Assembly (NCBI GenBank): GCA_017535325.1
Contig: JAFXUC010000044.1
Coordinates: 1 to 52,944 of the forward strand
DNA: 52,944 nt
Direction: 5' to 3'
DNA from: Bacteroidales bacterium
GTDB lineage: Bacteria > Bacteroidota > Bacteroidia > Bacteroidales > UBA3824
The notes under the pieces were generated by a model. That model had not been told where the DNA came from and searched no databases. It saw nothing but the letters and a program-made list of their open reading frames with translations. Made by a program: the position numbers and the translations under genes. Positions 8,608 to 18,010 of this stretch are shown here, one piece after another; position 1 is the first letter of the stretch, and each line of letters starts with the position of its first letter.

Positions 8608-8615
8608 TATATTTG
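8608..8615 (+). promoter_or_regulatory. -7 promoter element of the MscS gene
   Basis: TATATTTG matches TAnnTTTG 25 bp before the ATG at 8641, giving the channel gene its own start point apart from the RiPP operon. No properly spaced -33 TTG is visible. Confidence 0.5.
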
Positions 8616-8640
8616 TCCCAAAATAAAAATTTCAAAAAAA

Positions 8641-9456
8641 ATGAATGTAAACGTACAAGCCATTTGGACAAAATTCCTTGAATTGGCTATTTCTTACGGT
8701 CCAAAACTGATTTTGGCAATAATAATACTCTTTGCCGGTTTTTGGATTATAAAAAAACTGTTGCGCCTAACAGAAATTGTTATGGAAAAACGCAACGTCG
8801 AAATCTCGCTCCGTTCTTTCCTCAAAACGCTGATTAACATCATTTTGAAGGTTTTGCTGCTGATTTCGGTTTTGCAAATGGTCGGAGTTGAAACTACGGC
8901 TTTTATTACAATGCTCGGTGCGGCAGGTTTGGCAATAGGCATGGCGTTGCAAGGTTCGCTGTCCAATTTTGCAGGCGGAGTTCTGATTTTGATTTTCAAG
9001 CCTTACAGAGTCGGCGATTTGATTGAAGCACAAGGTTTTACAGGCGTTGTTGCTGATATTCACATTTTTACCACCAAACTTATGACTGCGCAAGGCTTGA
9101 CAATTATAATTCCAAACAGTCTATTAAGCAACGGCAACATCGTCAATCACAATATTTTAGGATACAAACGTGTTGATATTGTTTTCGGCATTGACTATGC
9201 TGCTGACATTGACATGGCAAAACAAGTTTTGACAGAGGTTGCCGTTTCTGCTCCGGGCGCAAAGACAGCCCCCGCCCCTTCATGCGTTGTTTCCGCTCTT
9301 GGTGATAATAGCGTAAGCATAAGACAATCAACGTATTGCGACCCGAAAGATTATTGGGCAATTTATTATTACAACATGGAACACGGCAAAAAAGCACTCG
9401 ATAGAGCTGGCGTTAATATTCCGTTCCCGCAGTTGGAAGTAAAAATGAAAAAATAA
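8641..9456 (+). CDS. Small-conductance mechanosensitive channel (MscS family)
   Basis: 271 aa from the ATG at 8641, chosen over the upstream in-frame ATG at 8590 because the -7 box lies between them. Three membrane helices occupy about residues 15-115; the third has the Gly/Ala-rich pore pattern (MLGAAGLAIGMALQGSLSNFAGG) characteristic of MscS. The soluble beta domain follows (PYRVGDLIEAQGFTGVV, IIIPNSLLSNGNIVN) with a mixed alpha/beta C-terminal vestibule. It opens under membrane tension to protect from hypo-osmotic shock. It is probably a separate housekeeping gene. It converges with the RND gene ending at 9473, with only 16 bp and no obvious terminator between them. Confidence 0.92.
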   Translation: MNVNVQAIWTKFLELAISYGPKLILAIIILFAGFWIIKKLLRLTEIVMEKRNVEISLRSFLKTLINIILKVLLLISVLQMVGVETTAFITMLGAAGLAIGMALQGSLSNFAGGVLILIFKPYRVGDLIEAQGFTGVVADIHIFTTKLMTAQGLTIIIPNSLLSNGNIVNHNILGYKRVDIVFGIDYAADIDMAKQVLTEVAVSAPGAKTAPAPSCVVSALGDNSVSIRQSTYCDPKDYWAIYYYNMEHGKKALDRAGVNIPFPQLEVKMKK

Positions 9457-9472
9457 TTTTGAATTAAGAAAT

Positions 9473-12433
9473 TCAAAAAAATTTTGACTTTTTCACCGTC
9501 ATTGCAGGCAGAAACAGAAAAATTCCTAACAGCGACATTACAAGTCCGCCCGTTGTGCCGGCTGCAAGAGGAAACCAAAACGCCTCTTTTTCTCCCGTCA
9601 TAAAGGGAAGAAAACCCAAAGCCGTAGACAAAACCGTCAAGAAAACAGGGGCGGCTTTAATATCCAAAGCCTTGACAAACGCCTTAAAATCAGTTTTTTT
9701 GCGACGCTGCCGCTGAAACTCGTTTACAATATAAATAGACGCGTTGACAGAAATGCCGCACAGCAGAACCATTGCTGCGAAACCGCCCTGATCGAAGTTC
9801 AAACCAAAAACGTAAAACGTCAAAAACAGCCCTGTATATGAAACCGGAACTATTCCCAAAACCACCGCCGGAAGTTTCAACGAGTTGAACAAAACGGACG
9901 TTATGAAAAAAATTATCCCGACGACAACAGCCAAAAGCAAATATTGACTGCTGTCGTCTTTGCCCCAAGAATAATTCAAACGGTCGTATTTTACCGAAAA
10001 ACCGGCAGGCAGTTTTGCCGAAAAGACCGAGTCTGCCTCACGGGAGACCTTATCACCCATAACAGATGAGCCGATATACTCATATTGAAGGCAAAGTTGA
10101 TATTCCTGATTTTGTTTGACAATTTCCTGAGGCGGCTGACATTTTTCAAGAGTGCAGAGTTCTCCGAGTTTGTATTCCCTGCCATGAAGCATTACAGGAC
10201 GGTTGAGAAGCGACCAAATATCGTATTCCTCAGACTGAAAAGTACACAAGACAATCTCGTCTTGACGGCTGCCGTTTTGGACAAACGAACATTTTTCCCT
10301 GCTGACAAAAGACTGCCGGAGCGCGTAAAAAAGATAATATGTCGAAATGTTTTCACGACACATTTCAAGTGTTTTGGGTTTTAAATGATACTCTGTGTAA
10401 TCACTTTTGAAATACGACTGACGGGCATTGACATTGACCTCTTTTATACGCTTGTTCCGTAAAAGGTAATTCTTAACGCTGTCGGCAAAATCAGTCAGTC
10501 TCTGGTAGTTATAACCGCTCATTTTGATAACGTAAGAGCCGTTTTGCTCTGACACATCGTTTGAAAAACCTTGGTCTTGAAGTCCGTAAACACTCCAACT
10601 TCCGCCGCCGAGTTGAAGTCCCTTGCTGATAACGGCAGATTTCAAAGTGTACGGAAACGCACTTTTAGCGGCTTGTTTGGTAAAGTAAACCTCAATGCTG
10701 CCCTGCGTTGCGGAAAAACTGCTTTTGAAAAGCCGCACTTCCTTGAAACCACTCAAAAAAACTTCCATTTCCCTAATAAGAAAATCCATTTGAGAAATTT
10801 TTGCACCGTATGGCAACGAGGCATTGATATGCAAAACGGTTTCGCCGTTGTCGCGCCAATAACTTCCGGAATAGACCTTGTCAGCAAAAAGCCAGAGCGA
10901 AAGTCCGAAGCCGGAAAACATCACGGTCAAAACGATAATTTTTCTTTTTATACAGAATTTTGCGACAAAAGAATAAATCCGGGAAACAACCGCGGCAATC
11001 CTCAAACGGAGACAGCGGTGTTTTTCTCCGGCGTTTTCTTTTTGCATTTTCAGCATTGACGGAACAAAAAACAGCGACGTAAAAACCGACAGCACAAGGT
11101 TTACAATCATCACGACAGCAAAATCGTAAAGATTCAGACGGAGTTTTTCGTCAAGAAAAAACACGATGGAAAGTGCGCCGACTGTTGTCAAAGTTGCCGC
11201 CGCAACAGGCAGAACGGCTTTTAAATTACGTTCTCTTTTCCAATGGTCTGACATTATTATTGTGTTATCAATCATTAGATTAAGCGAAATTGTTATGCCT
11301 GCTAACGAATAAAGTTGCAACTCAACCCTCAAAAAATAATACGCCGCAAACGCCACTGCCAAATTGCAAAAAAGCGAACATACAACAACAAGCGTCCGCC
11401 TCCAAGAAAACGTTGTGAGAAAAACAAAAACGAGTAAAATCAAAACCGTAAGCCCGGAACGGTAATAAATTTTATTCAACTCGTCAGAAATATATTCTGT
11501 TGCATCGTATGTTTTGTGAAGTTGATAGCCTTGCGGCAGTTTTTGTTTCAGGAACGCGATTTTTTCTTCAATTTGTTTTTTCAAAGTCAACTGGTTTGCG
11601 CTCATCTCCGCCGTAAAATCCAAGTAAACGGAATTTAAGCCGTTGATTCTCATAACATGCTCAGGCTCACGGCTTTGATAATTAGTTTGAAGAATTTCTT
11701 GAAGCCCTATTAAAACAGTATCGGAGGTCGCGGCAAAAAGTCCTTCCAAAGAGAAAACGCTGTCGGCGACACCGTCTGTCAGAACATATTTGCCGATATT
11801 TTTTTTGATTCTGTAATCTGAAATAATTTGATGCAACTCGTCAGAAGAAATTCCGGCGCGTTGAATAAGTGCGGCATCGTACACAAGAGACCGCTCCATG
11901 TCTTTTGCTCCGTAAATATCAACACTTTTAACGCCCTGAATGTCAGAAAATCCCGCTGCGAAAATTTTTCTTGTGTTAACTTCAATCTCGTTTAACGCAG
12001 CCCCGGCGTTAACGGTAAAAGTCATAAAAGGCCGTCCGGAAACCTCGCCGCTGCTTTGAACCGAAATATGCGGATAACTCACGCCGTCAGGCAGTTGCGG
12101 CCATACTTGTCTGACTGTCGATGAAATTTCAAAACGCGCAGCCTCTATATCAGCATGTTTGTCAAGGCTAATAGAGAGATAACCGCCGCCGGCAGAGGAC
12201 GAAGAATAAATGCCTTTAACGCCGCGCATTTTGGCAAAAGCGGCTTCCAAAACGCTTGTAACCTTGGTTTCTACAACTTTTGAAGATACTCCCCTCATCG
12301 AAAAAGACACTGAAACACACGGCAGGTTTTCGTCCGGTTGAAGTTTCAGAGGCAGCAGCGGCAGCAGTACCAGTCCAATCAGCGACAAACCCGCAAAAAT
12401 AATTATCACGGCAAAAGGTGAAAAATGTTTCAT
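9473..12433 (-). CDS. RND family efflux/export permease (second copy of the operon)
   Basis: 986 aa. N-terminal membrane helix, large periplasmic loop, block of helices around residues 330-470, second periplasmic loop and C-terminal helices, as in the AcrB/MdtB/CusA superfamily. In TM4 the motif LMIDNTIIMSD keeps one of the two aspartates of the AcrB proton relay (DD in AcrB, DN here), a pattern seen in many Bacteroidota RND proteins. It is the last gene of the minus-strand run from 21149. The TolC-like gene ends 4 bp upstream. It is divergent in sequence from the other permease (13901-16918), so the pump may be a heteromer or have two alternative engines. Substrate unknown. Confidence 0.88.
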   Translation of the reverse strand: MKHFSPFAVIIIFAGLSLIGLVLLPLLPLKLQPDENLPCVSVSFSMRGVSSKVVETKVTSVLEAAFAKMRGVKGIYSSSSAGGGYLSISLDKHADIEAARFEISSTVRQVWPQLPDGVSYPHISVQSSGEVSGRPFMTFTVNAGAALNEIEVNTRKIFAAGFSDIQGVKSVDIYGAKDMERSLVYDAALIQRAGISSDELHQIISDYRIKKNIGKYVLTDGVADSVFSLEGLFAATSDTVLIGLQEILQTNYQSREPEHVMRINGLNSVYLDFTAEMSANQLTLKKQIEEKIAFLKQKLPQGYQLHKTYDATEYISDELNKIYYRSGLTVLILLVFVFLTTFSWRRTLVVVCSLFCNLAVAFAAYYFLRVELQLYSLAGITISLNLMIDNTIIMSDHWKRERNLKAVLPVAAATLTTVGALSIVFFLDEKLRLNLYDFAVVMIVNLVLSVFTSLFFVPSMLKMQKENAGEKHRCLRLRIAAVVSRIYSFVAKFCIKRKIIVLTVMFSGFGLSLWLFADKVYSGSYWRDNGETVLHINASLPYGAKISQMDFLIREMEVFLSGFKEVRLFKSSFSATQGSIEVYFTKQAAKSAFPYTLKSAVISKGLQLGGGSWSVYGLQDQGFSNDVSEQNGSYVIKMSGYNYQRLTDFADSVKNYLLRNKRIKEVNVNARQSYFKSDYTEYHLKPKTLEMCRENISTYYLFYALRQSFVSREKCSFVQNGSRQDEIVLCTFQSEEYDIWSLLNRPVMLHGREYKLGELCTLEKCQPPQEIVKQNQEYQLCLQYEYIGSSVMGDKVSREADSVFSAKLPAGFSVKYDRLNYSWGKDDSSQYLLLAVVVGIIFFITSVLFNSLKLPAVVLGIVPVSYTGLFLTFYVFGLNFDQGGFAAMVLLCGISVNASIYIVNEFQRQRRKKTDFKAFVKALDIKAAPVFLTVLSTALGFLPFMTGEKEAFWFPLAAGTTGGLVMSLLGIFLFLPAMTVKKSKFF

Positions 12434-12437
12434 AATG

Positions 12438-13904
12438 CTAAAATAAATCTGTTTCTTCCGTTATTGTCTTACCCGTTTCAAAATCGTAAAGCGTCAATGT
12501 TCTTAGTTCGTAAAGGCACGACCAATAACCGCTCATTGCGGTAAGATATTCGTTTTGAGCGGTTTGAAGACGCTGCTGCGACGAGTTTAACGCAGCAATA
12601 TCGCAAGAGGCGTTTTTGAACCGCTCAATATTCATGGCATAAACCCTCTGCGCCATTTCCAAAGCCGTCAACGCCGATTCCATCAAAACAAACCGCGCCT
12701 CCAATTCCCCGACTGTTACGATAACCGTCTGCTCCAATTCGTCAATTTTTTGCTTTTCGTCGGTTTTGGCAATTTCAAGATTGTTTTTTGCAATGTTGCG
12801 GCTGCCGCGTCCTGAACCCCAGTCAATCAGCGGAATGTTAAGCGAAAGACTCACAACGTCGCGGCGCATCGGGTCTTTGTAAACGTCCTTGAATTTTTCA
12901 GCCTGCTGATTGTAACCAACTGATGCCGAAACACTTGCACTAAAACGCGTAGTCTTGTTTGTTTTGTCAAGCGTCATTTCCGCATTCAAGACACCTTCAA
13001 TTTTTTCCTTTATAAGATAATTGTTTTCTTTCATCATTTCAACCGCTTTTGAAAGCGGAATCTCAATTTTTTGCGGCTTTTTAGGAATTATAAGCGAAAG
13101 TTTTGTGCCGCGTTTCAAACCCAGATACGAAACCAAATTCATTTCCGCCCGTTTGACCGCTATTTCGGAAGTCATAACAACATTCTTCGCGCTGACAACG
13201 TCAAGTTCAAGCGAAATTAAATCAGAAGAAGAAACCGCCGCAATCTCAAACTTACGTTTACCCATAACAAGCAGTGAATCAGACTTTTCAACTTGTCTTA
13301 AAGCATTTTCGTATTTGAACTGTGCCTCTGCAAGAGCAAAAAAATACTGCAATGCCGACAACGAAATTTTTTCTATGTTGTAAACATATTCCGCTTTTGC
13401 CTTTTCAAATTTCAACGGCTCAATTTTTCTGTTCCATCTCAACTGGTTGAAACCCAAAATATCGTTTCTGTAACCTATGATAACCGGAATCGCAGAAAAC
13501 TGATTGAAAGTGTTGTCGCCAAAATACCGCAAAAACTCCACTCCCGTGTTGACATAAAAATAACCGCCCAACGGCAAAAAATTCTGTGTCAGTGTAAGAG
13601 AGCCGAGAGTAGAAAACGACCGCTGCTGTCTGTAAACGTCCATGTCGGAATTGGAATCATAACGGGAAACCAACTGACGGCTGTAACTAACAGGCGTTGT
13701 CTGCAAAGACAAAGACGGCAACAAGTCCGCTTTATAATTTCTAAACGTCCAATAATCAGCCAAATACATATTTTTTTGCCGGAACGCCGCAAGCGACGAA
13801 TCCTTTGCAAGTCTTATGACCTCAAACAACGTCAGCGAAAGCGTATCCTGCGCAAAACCGCTGACATTAAAACACATAAACAATACAATAAAAAACTTTT
13901 TCAT
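12438..13904 (-). CDS. TolC-family outer membrane channel
   Basis: 488 aa with a signal peptide (ending GFAQD near residue 19) and the long helical repeats of the outer membrane efflux protein family; typical segments are FALAEAQFKYENALRQVEKSDSLL and the repeat ERFKNASCDIAALNSSQQRLQTAQNEYL near the C-terminus. It should form the trimeric outer membrane duct for the adaptor and RND proteins encoded beside it. Its ATG lies in the last codons of the upstream RND gene (overlap 13901-13904), and the second RND gene starts 4 bp after its stop, so the assembly is encoded as one unit: adaptor, RND, TolC, RND. Confidence 0.9.
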   Translation of the reverse strand: MKKFFIVLFMCFNVSGFAQDTLSLTLFEVIRLAKDSSLAAFRQKNMYLADYWTFRNYKADLLPSLSLQTTPVSYSRQLVSRYDSNSDMDVYRQQRSFSTLGSLTLTQNFLPLGGYFYVNTGVEFLRYFGDNTFNQFSAIPVIIGYRNDILGFNQLRWNRKIEPLKFEKAKAEYVYNIEKISLSALQYFFALAEAQFKYENALRQVEKSDSLLVMGKRKFEIAAVSSSDLISLELDVVSAKNVVMTSEIAVKRAEMNLVSYLGLKRGTKLSLIIPKKPQKIEIPLSKAVEMMKENNYLIKEKIEGVLNAEMTLDKTNKTTRFSASVSASVGYNQQAEKFKDVYKDPMRRDVVSLSLNIPLIDWGSGRGSRNIAKNNLEIAKTDEKQKIDELEQTVIVTVGELEARFVLMESALTALEMAQRVYAMNIERFKNASCDIAALNSSQQRLQTAQNEYLTAMSGYWSCLYELRTLTLYDFETGKTITEETDLF

Positions 13905-16900
13905 TTTGCTTTTCTTTTTTCGATTAACATATAAACGAGCGGGACAACAAACAAACTTACAACCGTTCCGATACTCATTGCGGCAATCATCGCCACGGCA
14001 AGCGGTTTTTGAAGTTGCGAGCCTAAATCCGAGGCAAACAATACCGGCAACATCGCGCCTATTGTTGTCAGCGAGGTCATCACGATAGCCCTCAGACGCC
14101 TTTTGCCCGCAAGATGAACCGCCGTTTCAAGTGCGCAGCCCTGTTTGCGCAGACTGTTTATCGTATCAAGTTTCAAGATGGAATCGTTGACTATAATTCC
14201 CGAAGCCACAACAATTCCGATGCCCGAAATCAGGTTGAGCGTCTGACCTGAAAGCCACAAAACAAGCAGCGCAAAAGCCGTGTCAACAGGAATTTCCATA
14301 AGCACGATTAAAGGCTGCAAAAAACTTTCAAACTGGGCACACATAATAAAATACATGAGCAGGACTGAAATCAACAATACAAAAACCAACTCTTTCATTA
14401 ATTGACGGTTAGAAAAAAACGCACCCGTAAATTCAACGGTTTTGTCCGTGTCTGAGACGGTAATTTTGCGAATTTTCCGACAGATGTCTTCTGCATCGCC
14501 GCCGTAAAAATCAACGGAAATATACTCCCCGTTTTTGCCCGCTGTTATGGTTTTCAAGGTTTCGCCCTCTGAGGTTGTTACCAACGCCCTTACCGGCACG
14601 CTTTCACCAGAAGTTGATTTTACAAAACCAGTTTTTATAAAATCATCAATATCAACAGTGCCGCTGATTTTCAACCGCACAGGCATATAAGTACTGTAAG
14701 AATGAAGTTCCGTAATAAGAGAGCCTTCAATATGGTTTTCCAACAGTTTTTCCAAAGTCTGCAAATCCACATTGTACAAAGCAAGGGCCTTTCTGTCAAT
14801 AACGATTTTTCTTAGAGTTGAAAACGCCGCATTTGAAGGCGACATTTCCGGCGCGGCGGCTTTAATTTTTTTCTCCGCCCTGCGGATTTCGTCAGAAGAA
14901 CTGCTCCCGTTACGAAAATAAATCTGTACCGATAAGTCAGGGTCGGAACTGTTGAAAATCTTCTCAAAAACAGTAAGCGGAGGAGCAAAAGTTATCTCCG
15001 AATCAGGATAGTTTAAGGTCATATAATTCTTGACCTTTGCCTCCAATTCCGCAACATCTTCCGCTGAATTTGTCTTCCAATAAACTTCCGTCTCCGACTG
15101 CGAAAGCGGCTGTCCCGCATCGCAAATAAAATCCTTAACGCCCGCATACGCCGAATATTCCAAAACGTTTTCAGCCGTGGAAGTTAAAAGTTTTTGTGTG
15201 CGGACAAGATTTTCGTCTGCGGAAATTTCGCCGTTCCATTCAATTTTTGCTGAAAGTCCGCTGCTCTTGATTTCAGGCATTTTACTAAAACGGATAACAT
15301 TGAAAAGCACCGCACAAAGCGGCAAAGTCAAAGCCGTCAGCACCAAAACAACGGTTTTGCGCCTACAAAAGCCGTCATAAAAACGGTTATAAAATTTTTC
15401 CACAAATGTATTTTCTCCTTTTAAAACTTTGTTTCCCCTGACCCGTTTTTTTAAGAAAAGCCTGTAAACTACCGGCAACAAAATTATACCCGTCAAAAAA
15501 GAGACAGCAAGCCCCGCAGTTATCGCAAAAGCCTCGTCTGAAAACACCGCGCCCGCAATTCCGCTGATAAAAACAAGAGGCACAAAAACGGCAACCGTAG
15601 TCAGCGAAGAACTCAAAAGCGGCGTTATCAGTTCCGCCGCCGCACCGCCGCAAGAGACTCTCAACGTTTTGCCGCGTATTTGCCATTGAGAAATATTCTC
15701 ACTGATAATCAGCGCGTTGTCAATCATCATTCCGACCACTAAAATCAGTCCTGACAACGAAACAATATTCAGCGAGCGGTTAAAGGCAAAAAACGGCACA
15801 AAAGTTATCACAAGCGATACCGCCATCACGATTACAATCACCAACGAAACCCTGAAACTGCCGATAAACACCGCCGCAACAACAATTATCAACAGAAAAC
15901 CCAAAACAAGATTTTGTTCAAGACTGCGGATTGTGCAGTCCAAAAGTTCGGTCTGATTGCGGCTGATTTTGAAGTCAAGCCCCGGAAACTGCCTTTCAAA
16001 CTCGGCTGAAAGTTCGCCGATTCGTTTCCTTAACGCTTCCATGCCTTCTTCGGCTTGTTTTATAACGGCTATTGACACGGATTTTTTGCCGTCAGAAAAC
16101 GAAAATCCCTGTTCTTTCTGCGTGTCAAGGCTTACAGAACACAAGTCTTTGAGAGTAAGAATTTTATCATTGATTTTTATAAAAATATTTTCGACTTCCG
16201 AAACATCCGTCAAAAGGCTTGAAACCCTGACGGAGTATTCATAAACGCCGTCTTTTACACTCAGGTTTGAAGTCTCGATGTTGCTGCCCGTTACAGCGGA
16301 TACAACATCTTGAATATCAAGCGACAGCGACCGCAGTTTTTCCATATCGGGACGGATTGTAATACACTGCTTTGGTACGCCGGTGATGTCAGCCATCGCA
16401 ACCTCAGGAAGTTGCTCTATCCGGGGGCGGATAATATTTTCAACGGCAGAACACATTTGCAAAAAACCGCCTTCGTGTTCCTTGCCGTCTTTTATGGAAA
16501 CGTTAATGTAAAAAACGGGAATATCCGCAGCACCGGCTTTGACTGCCGACGGACGTTTTGTGCCGGATGGCAGATAATTCATCGCCGCGTCTATTTTTTC
16601 GTTGACCTCTATGTTTGCGTAGTCAATAGAAGTCCCGAACTTAAAAGTCATACTGATAACGCCAGAACCGTCGCGGGTTTTGCTTTCGATTTTTTCCAAG
16701 CCGCCTACCTGCAAAAGCCTCTGACGGAGAACAGAAACAACGGAAGTTTCAATTTCGCGTGCTGAAAGTTCAGAATTGGAGATTTGAACTGTGATTTTCG
16801 GAATGTCAATATCCGGCAAAAGCGACACGGGAAGCCTCCAAAACATCACCGCACCGATTATAACCAAACCTAAAAACGCCATTATAACGGCTACCGGCCG

Positions 16901-16918
16901 CCTGACTAAAAAATCCAT
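13901..16918 (-). CDS. RND family efflux/export permease (first copy of the operon)
   Basis: 1005 aa, full-length RND permease. The N-terminus (MDFLVRRPVAVIMAFLGLV) is the first transmembrane helix with the FVRRP-like motif of this superfamily. Residues around the fourth helix read LILVVGMMIDNALIISENI, with a single aspartate of the proton relay. The C-terminal half repeats the fold (IGIVVASGIIVNDSIL, IVMTSLTTIGAMLPV). It works with the adaptor at 16923-17990 and the TolC-like channel at 12438-13904. Gap to the adaptor is 4 bp. Upstream on the same strand are signal peptidase I and the NVEALA-type secretory protein, so peptide or protein export is a possibility beyond drug efflux. Confidence 0.92.
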   Translation of the reverse strand: MDFLVRRPVAVIMAFLGLVIIGAVMFWRLPVSLLPDIDIPKITVQISNSELSAREIETSVVSVLRQRLLQVGGLEKIESKTRDGSGVISMTFKFGTSIDYANIEVNEKIDAAMNYLPSGTKRPSAVKAGAADIPVFYINVSIKDGKEHEGGFLQMCSAVENIIRPRIEQLPEVAMADITGVPKQCITIRPDMEKLRSLSLDIQDVVSAVTGSNIETSNLSVKDGVYEYSVRVSSLLTDVSEVENIFIKINDKILTLKDLCSVSLDTQKEQGFSFSDGKKSVSIAVIKQAEEGMEALRKRIGELSAEFERQFPGLDFKISRNQTELLDCTIRSLEQNLVLGFLLIIVVAAVFIGSFRVSLVIVIVMAVSLVITFVPFFAFNRSLNIVSLSGLILVVGMMIDNALIISENISQWQIRGKTLRVSCGGAAAELITPLLSSSLTTVAVFVPLVFISGIAGAVFSDEAFAITAGLAVSFLTGIILLPVVYRLFLKKRVRGNKVLKGENTFVEKFYNRFYDGFCRRKTVVLVLTALTLPLCAVLFNVIRFSKMPEIKSSGLSAKIEWNGEISADENLVRTQKLLTSTAENVLEYSAYAGVKDFICDAGQPLSQSETEVYWKTNSAEDVAELEAKVKNYMTLNYPDSEITFAPPLTVFEKIFNSSDPDLSVQIYFRNGSSSSDEIRRAEKKIKAAAPEMSPSNAAFSTLRKIVIDRKALALYNVDLQTLEKLLENHIEGSLITELHSYSTYMPVRLKISGTVDIDDFIKTGFVKSTSGESVPVRALVTTSEGETLKTITAGKNGEYISVDFYGGDAEDICRKIRKITVSDTDKTVEFTGAFFSNRQLMKELVFVLLISVLLMYFIMCAQFESFLQPLIVLMEIPVDTAFALLVLWLSGQTLNLISGIGIVVASGIIVNDSILKLDTINSLRKQGCALETAVHLAGKRRLRAIVMTSLTTIGAMLPVLFASDLGSQLQKPLAVAMIAAMSIGTVVSLFVVPLVYMLIEKRKAK

Positions 16919-16922
16919 AATT

Positions 16923-17990
16923 TTAATTTTCCGTTTTTATTTTTGTTTTGTCAGCCAAAAAAGTATTTCCTTCTATGATTACAGAATCACCCGCTTGAAG
17001 CCCGGATTTAACAGCGTATTCTGTACTGTTTTCAGCGGCAGTTTCGATGTAGTTCCAATGCGCGAGACCGTTTTTGGAAGTAAAGACAACTTTACGGTCA
17101 GAACGTGTTACGACTGCGGATTTTTTCACAGCCAAAAATTCTCCGGCACTGCGGCGGATTTTTATTTCTGCGTTCATACCTTCGTAAAGTCCGGCTGGTT
17201 CAAGAATGTCAGCAGAGACTTTTACCATGCCGTTTTTTTCAACACTCGGATTTATTTCCGTGATTTTTGCTTTCCATGATTTTCCCGGCTTTGAAAACAC
17301 AAAAACTTCCGCATTAGAACCGCAGCTGACAAAATCCAATTCGCTTTCAAGAATGTTGAAACTGATTTTCATGCTGCCGGTCTCAATAATCCTGCAAAAC
17401 GGTTTTTGGGTTGTCGGCTGACTCTCGTTGTCTTCCATATTGGCGACAACACCTGAAAAAGGCGCGGTGAGTTTAGAATTTTCGTACTCGTATTTTGCTA
17501 AATTATAAGAGGCAAGTTGCTGTAAATAACCGCTTTTGATTTCTGCCAAATGCTTTATGTTTTCGGGAACGGTGCTGTCTTTTGCCTCATAACCCTGAGC
17601 AATAATAACCTCCTGCATATTGAGTTCAGATTGTTTCAGAGCCGCAAAAGCCGCCTCGTAACTGTTTTTCAGTTTAAAATTTTCTATTTCGGCAAGGGTT
17701 TCGCCCTGACGGATTTTTGCACCGTTGCGGACATAAATTTTGGAGATAACGCCGCTGACTTTCCAATAAATGTCGGCGTATTTCCCGGCAGTGATTTTTC
17801 CGTTGCTAATAATTTCGTTTTCAAAGTCTTTTTGTACTACCGCTTCGGTTTTTACCTTTGTAATATCGTCATTAACAAGTGTTTGCGGTGCATCACCATC
17901 GCTGTTTTGAGCCCCGGAACACGATAAAAACGCCCATAACGGCAAGGTTTTTAAAATCAGTTTCATGTTTTTGTGTAGTGTGTTTTTCAT
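16923..17990 (-). CDS. Periplasmic adaptor (membrane fusion protein) lipoprotein of the RND system
   Basis: 355 aa. Signal with lipobox-like WAFLSCSG (Cys near residue 24), so probably a lipid-anchored adaptor. Residues about 70-190 contain the biotinyl-lipoyl-like halves (GVISKIYVRNGAKIRQGETLAEI, then LTAPFSGVVANM) separated by an alpha hairpin, followed by beta-barrel and membrane-proximal domains. This links the RND permease to the TolC-like duct. The start at 17990 is 20 bp after the stop of signal peptidase I and no -7 box stands between, so co-transcription with the secretory genes is likely. An alternative start at 17966 would still keep the lipobox. Confidence 0.88.
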   Translation of the reverse strand: MKNTLHKNMKLILKTLPLWAFLSCSGAQNSDGDAPQTLVNDDITKVKTEAVVQKDFENEIISNGKITAGKYADIYWKVSGVISKIYVRNGAKIRQGETLAEIENFKLKNSYEAAFAALKQSELNMQEVIIAQGYEAKDSTVPENIKHLAEIKSGYLQQLASYNLAKYEYENSKLTAPFSGVVANMEDNESQPTTQKPFCRIIETGSMKISFNILESELDFVSCGSNAEVFVFSKPGKSWKAKITEINPSVEKNGMVKVSADILEPAGLYEGMNAEIKIRRSAGEFLAVKKSAVVTRSDRKVVFTSKNGLAHWNYIETAAENSTEYAVKSGLQAGDSVIIEGNTFLADKTKIKTEN

Positions 17991-18010
17991 AATGTAAAAT
18001 TACAAAAAAA

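Noticed and set aside
9457..9472. Terminator between the convergent MscS and RND genes
   Set aside because: The 16-bp gap has no inverted repeat or T-run.
10571..11059. 162-codon plus-strand ORF
   Set aside because: Antisense to the RND permease at 9473-12433, which has full family features; no promoter or domain.
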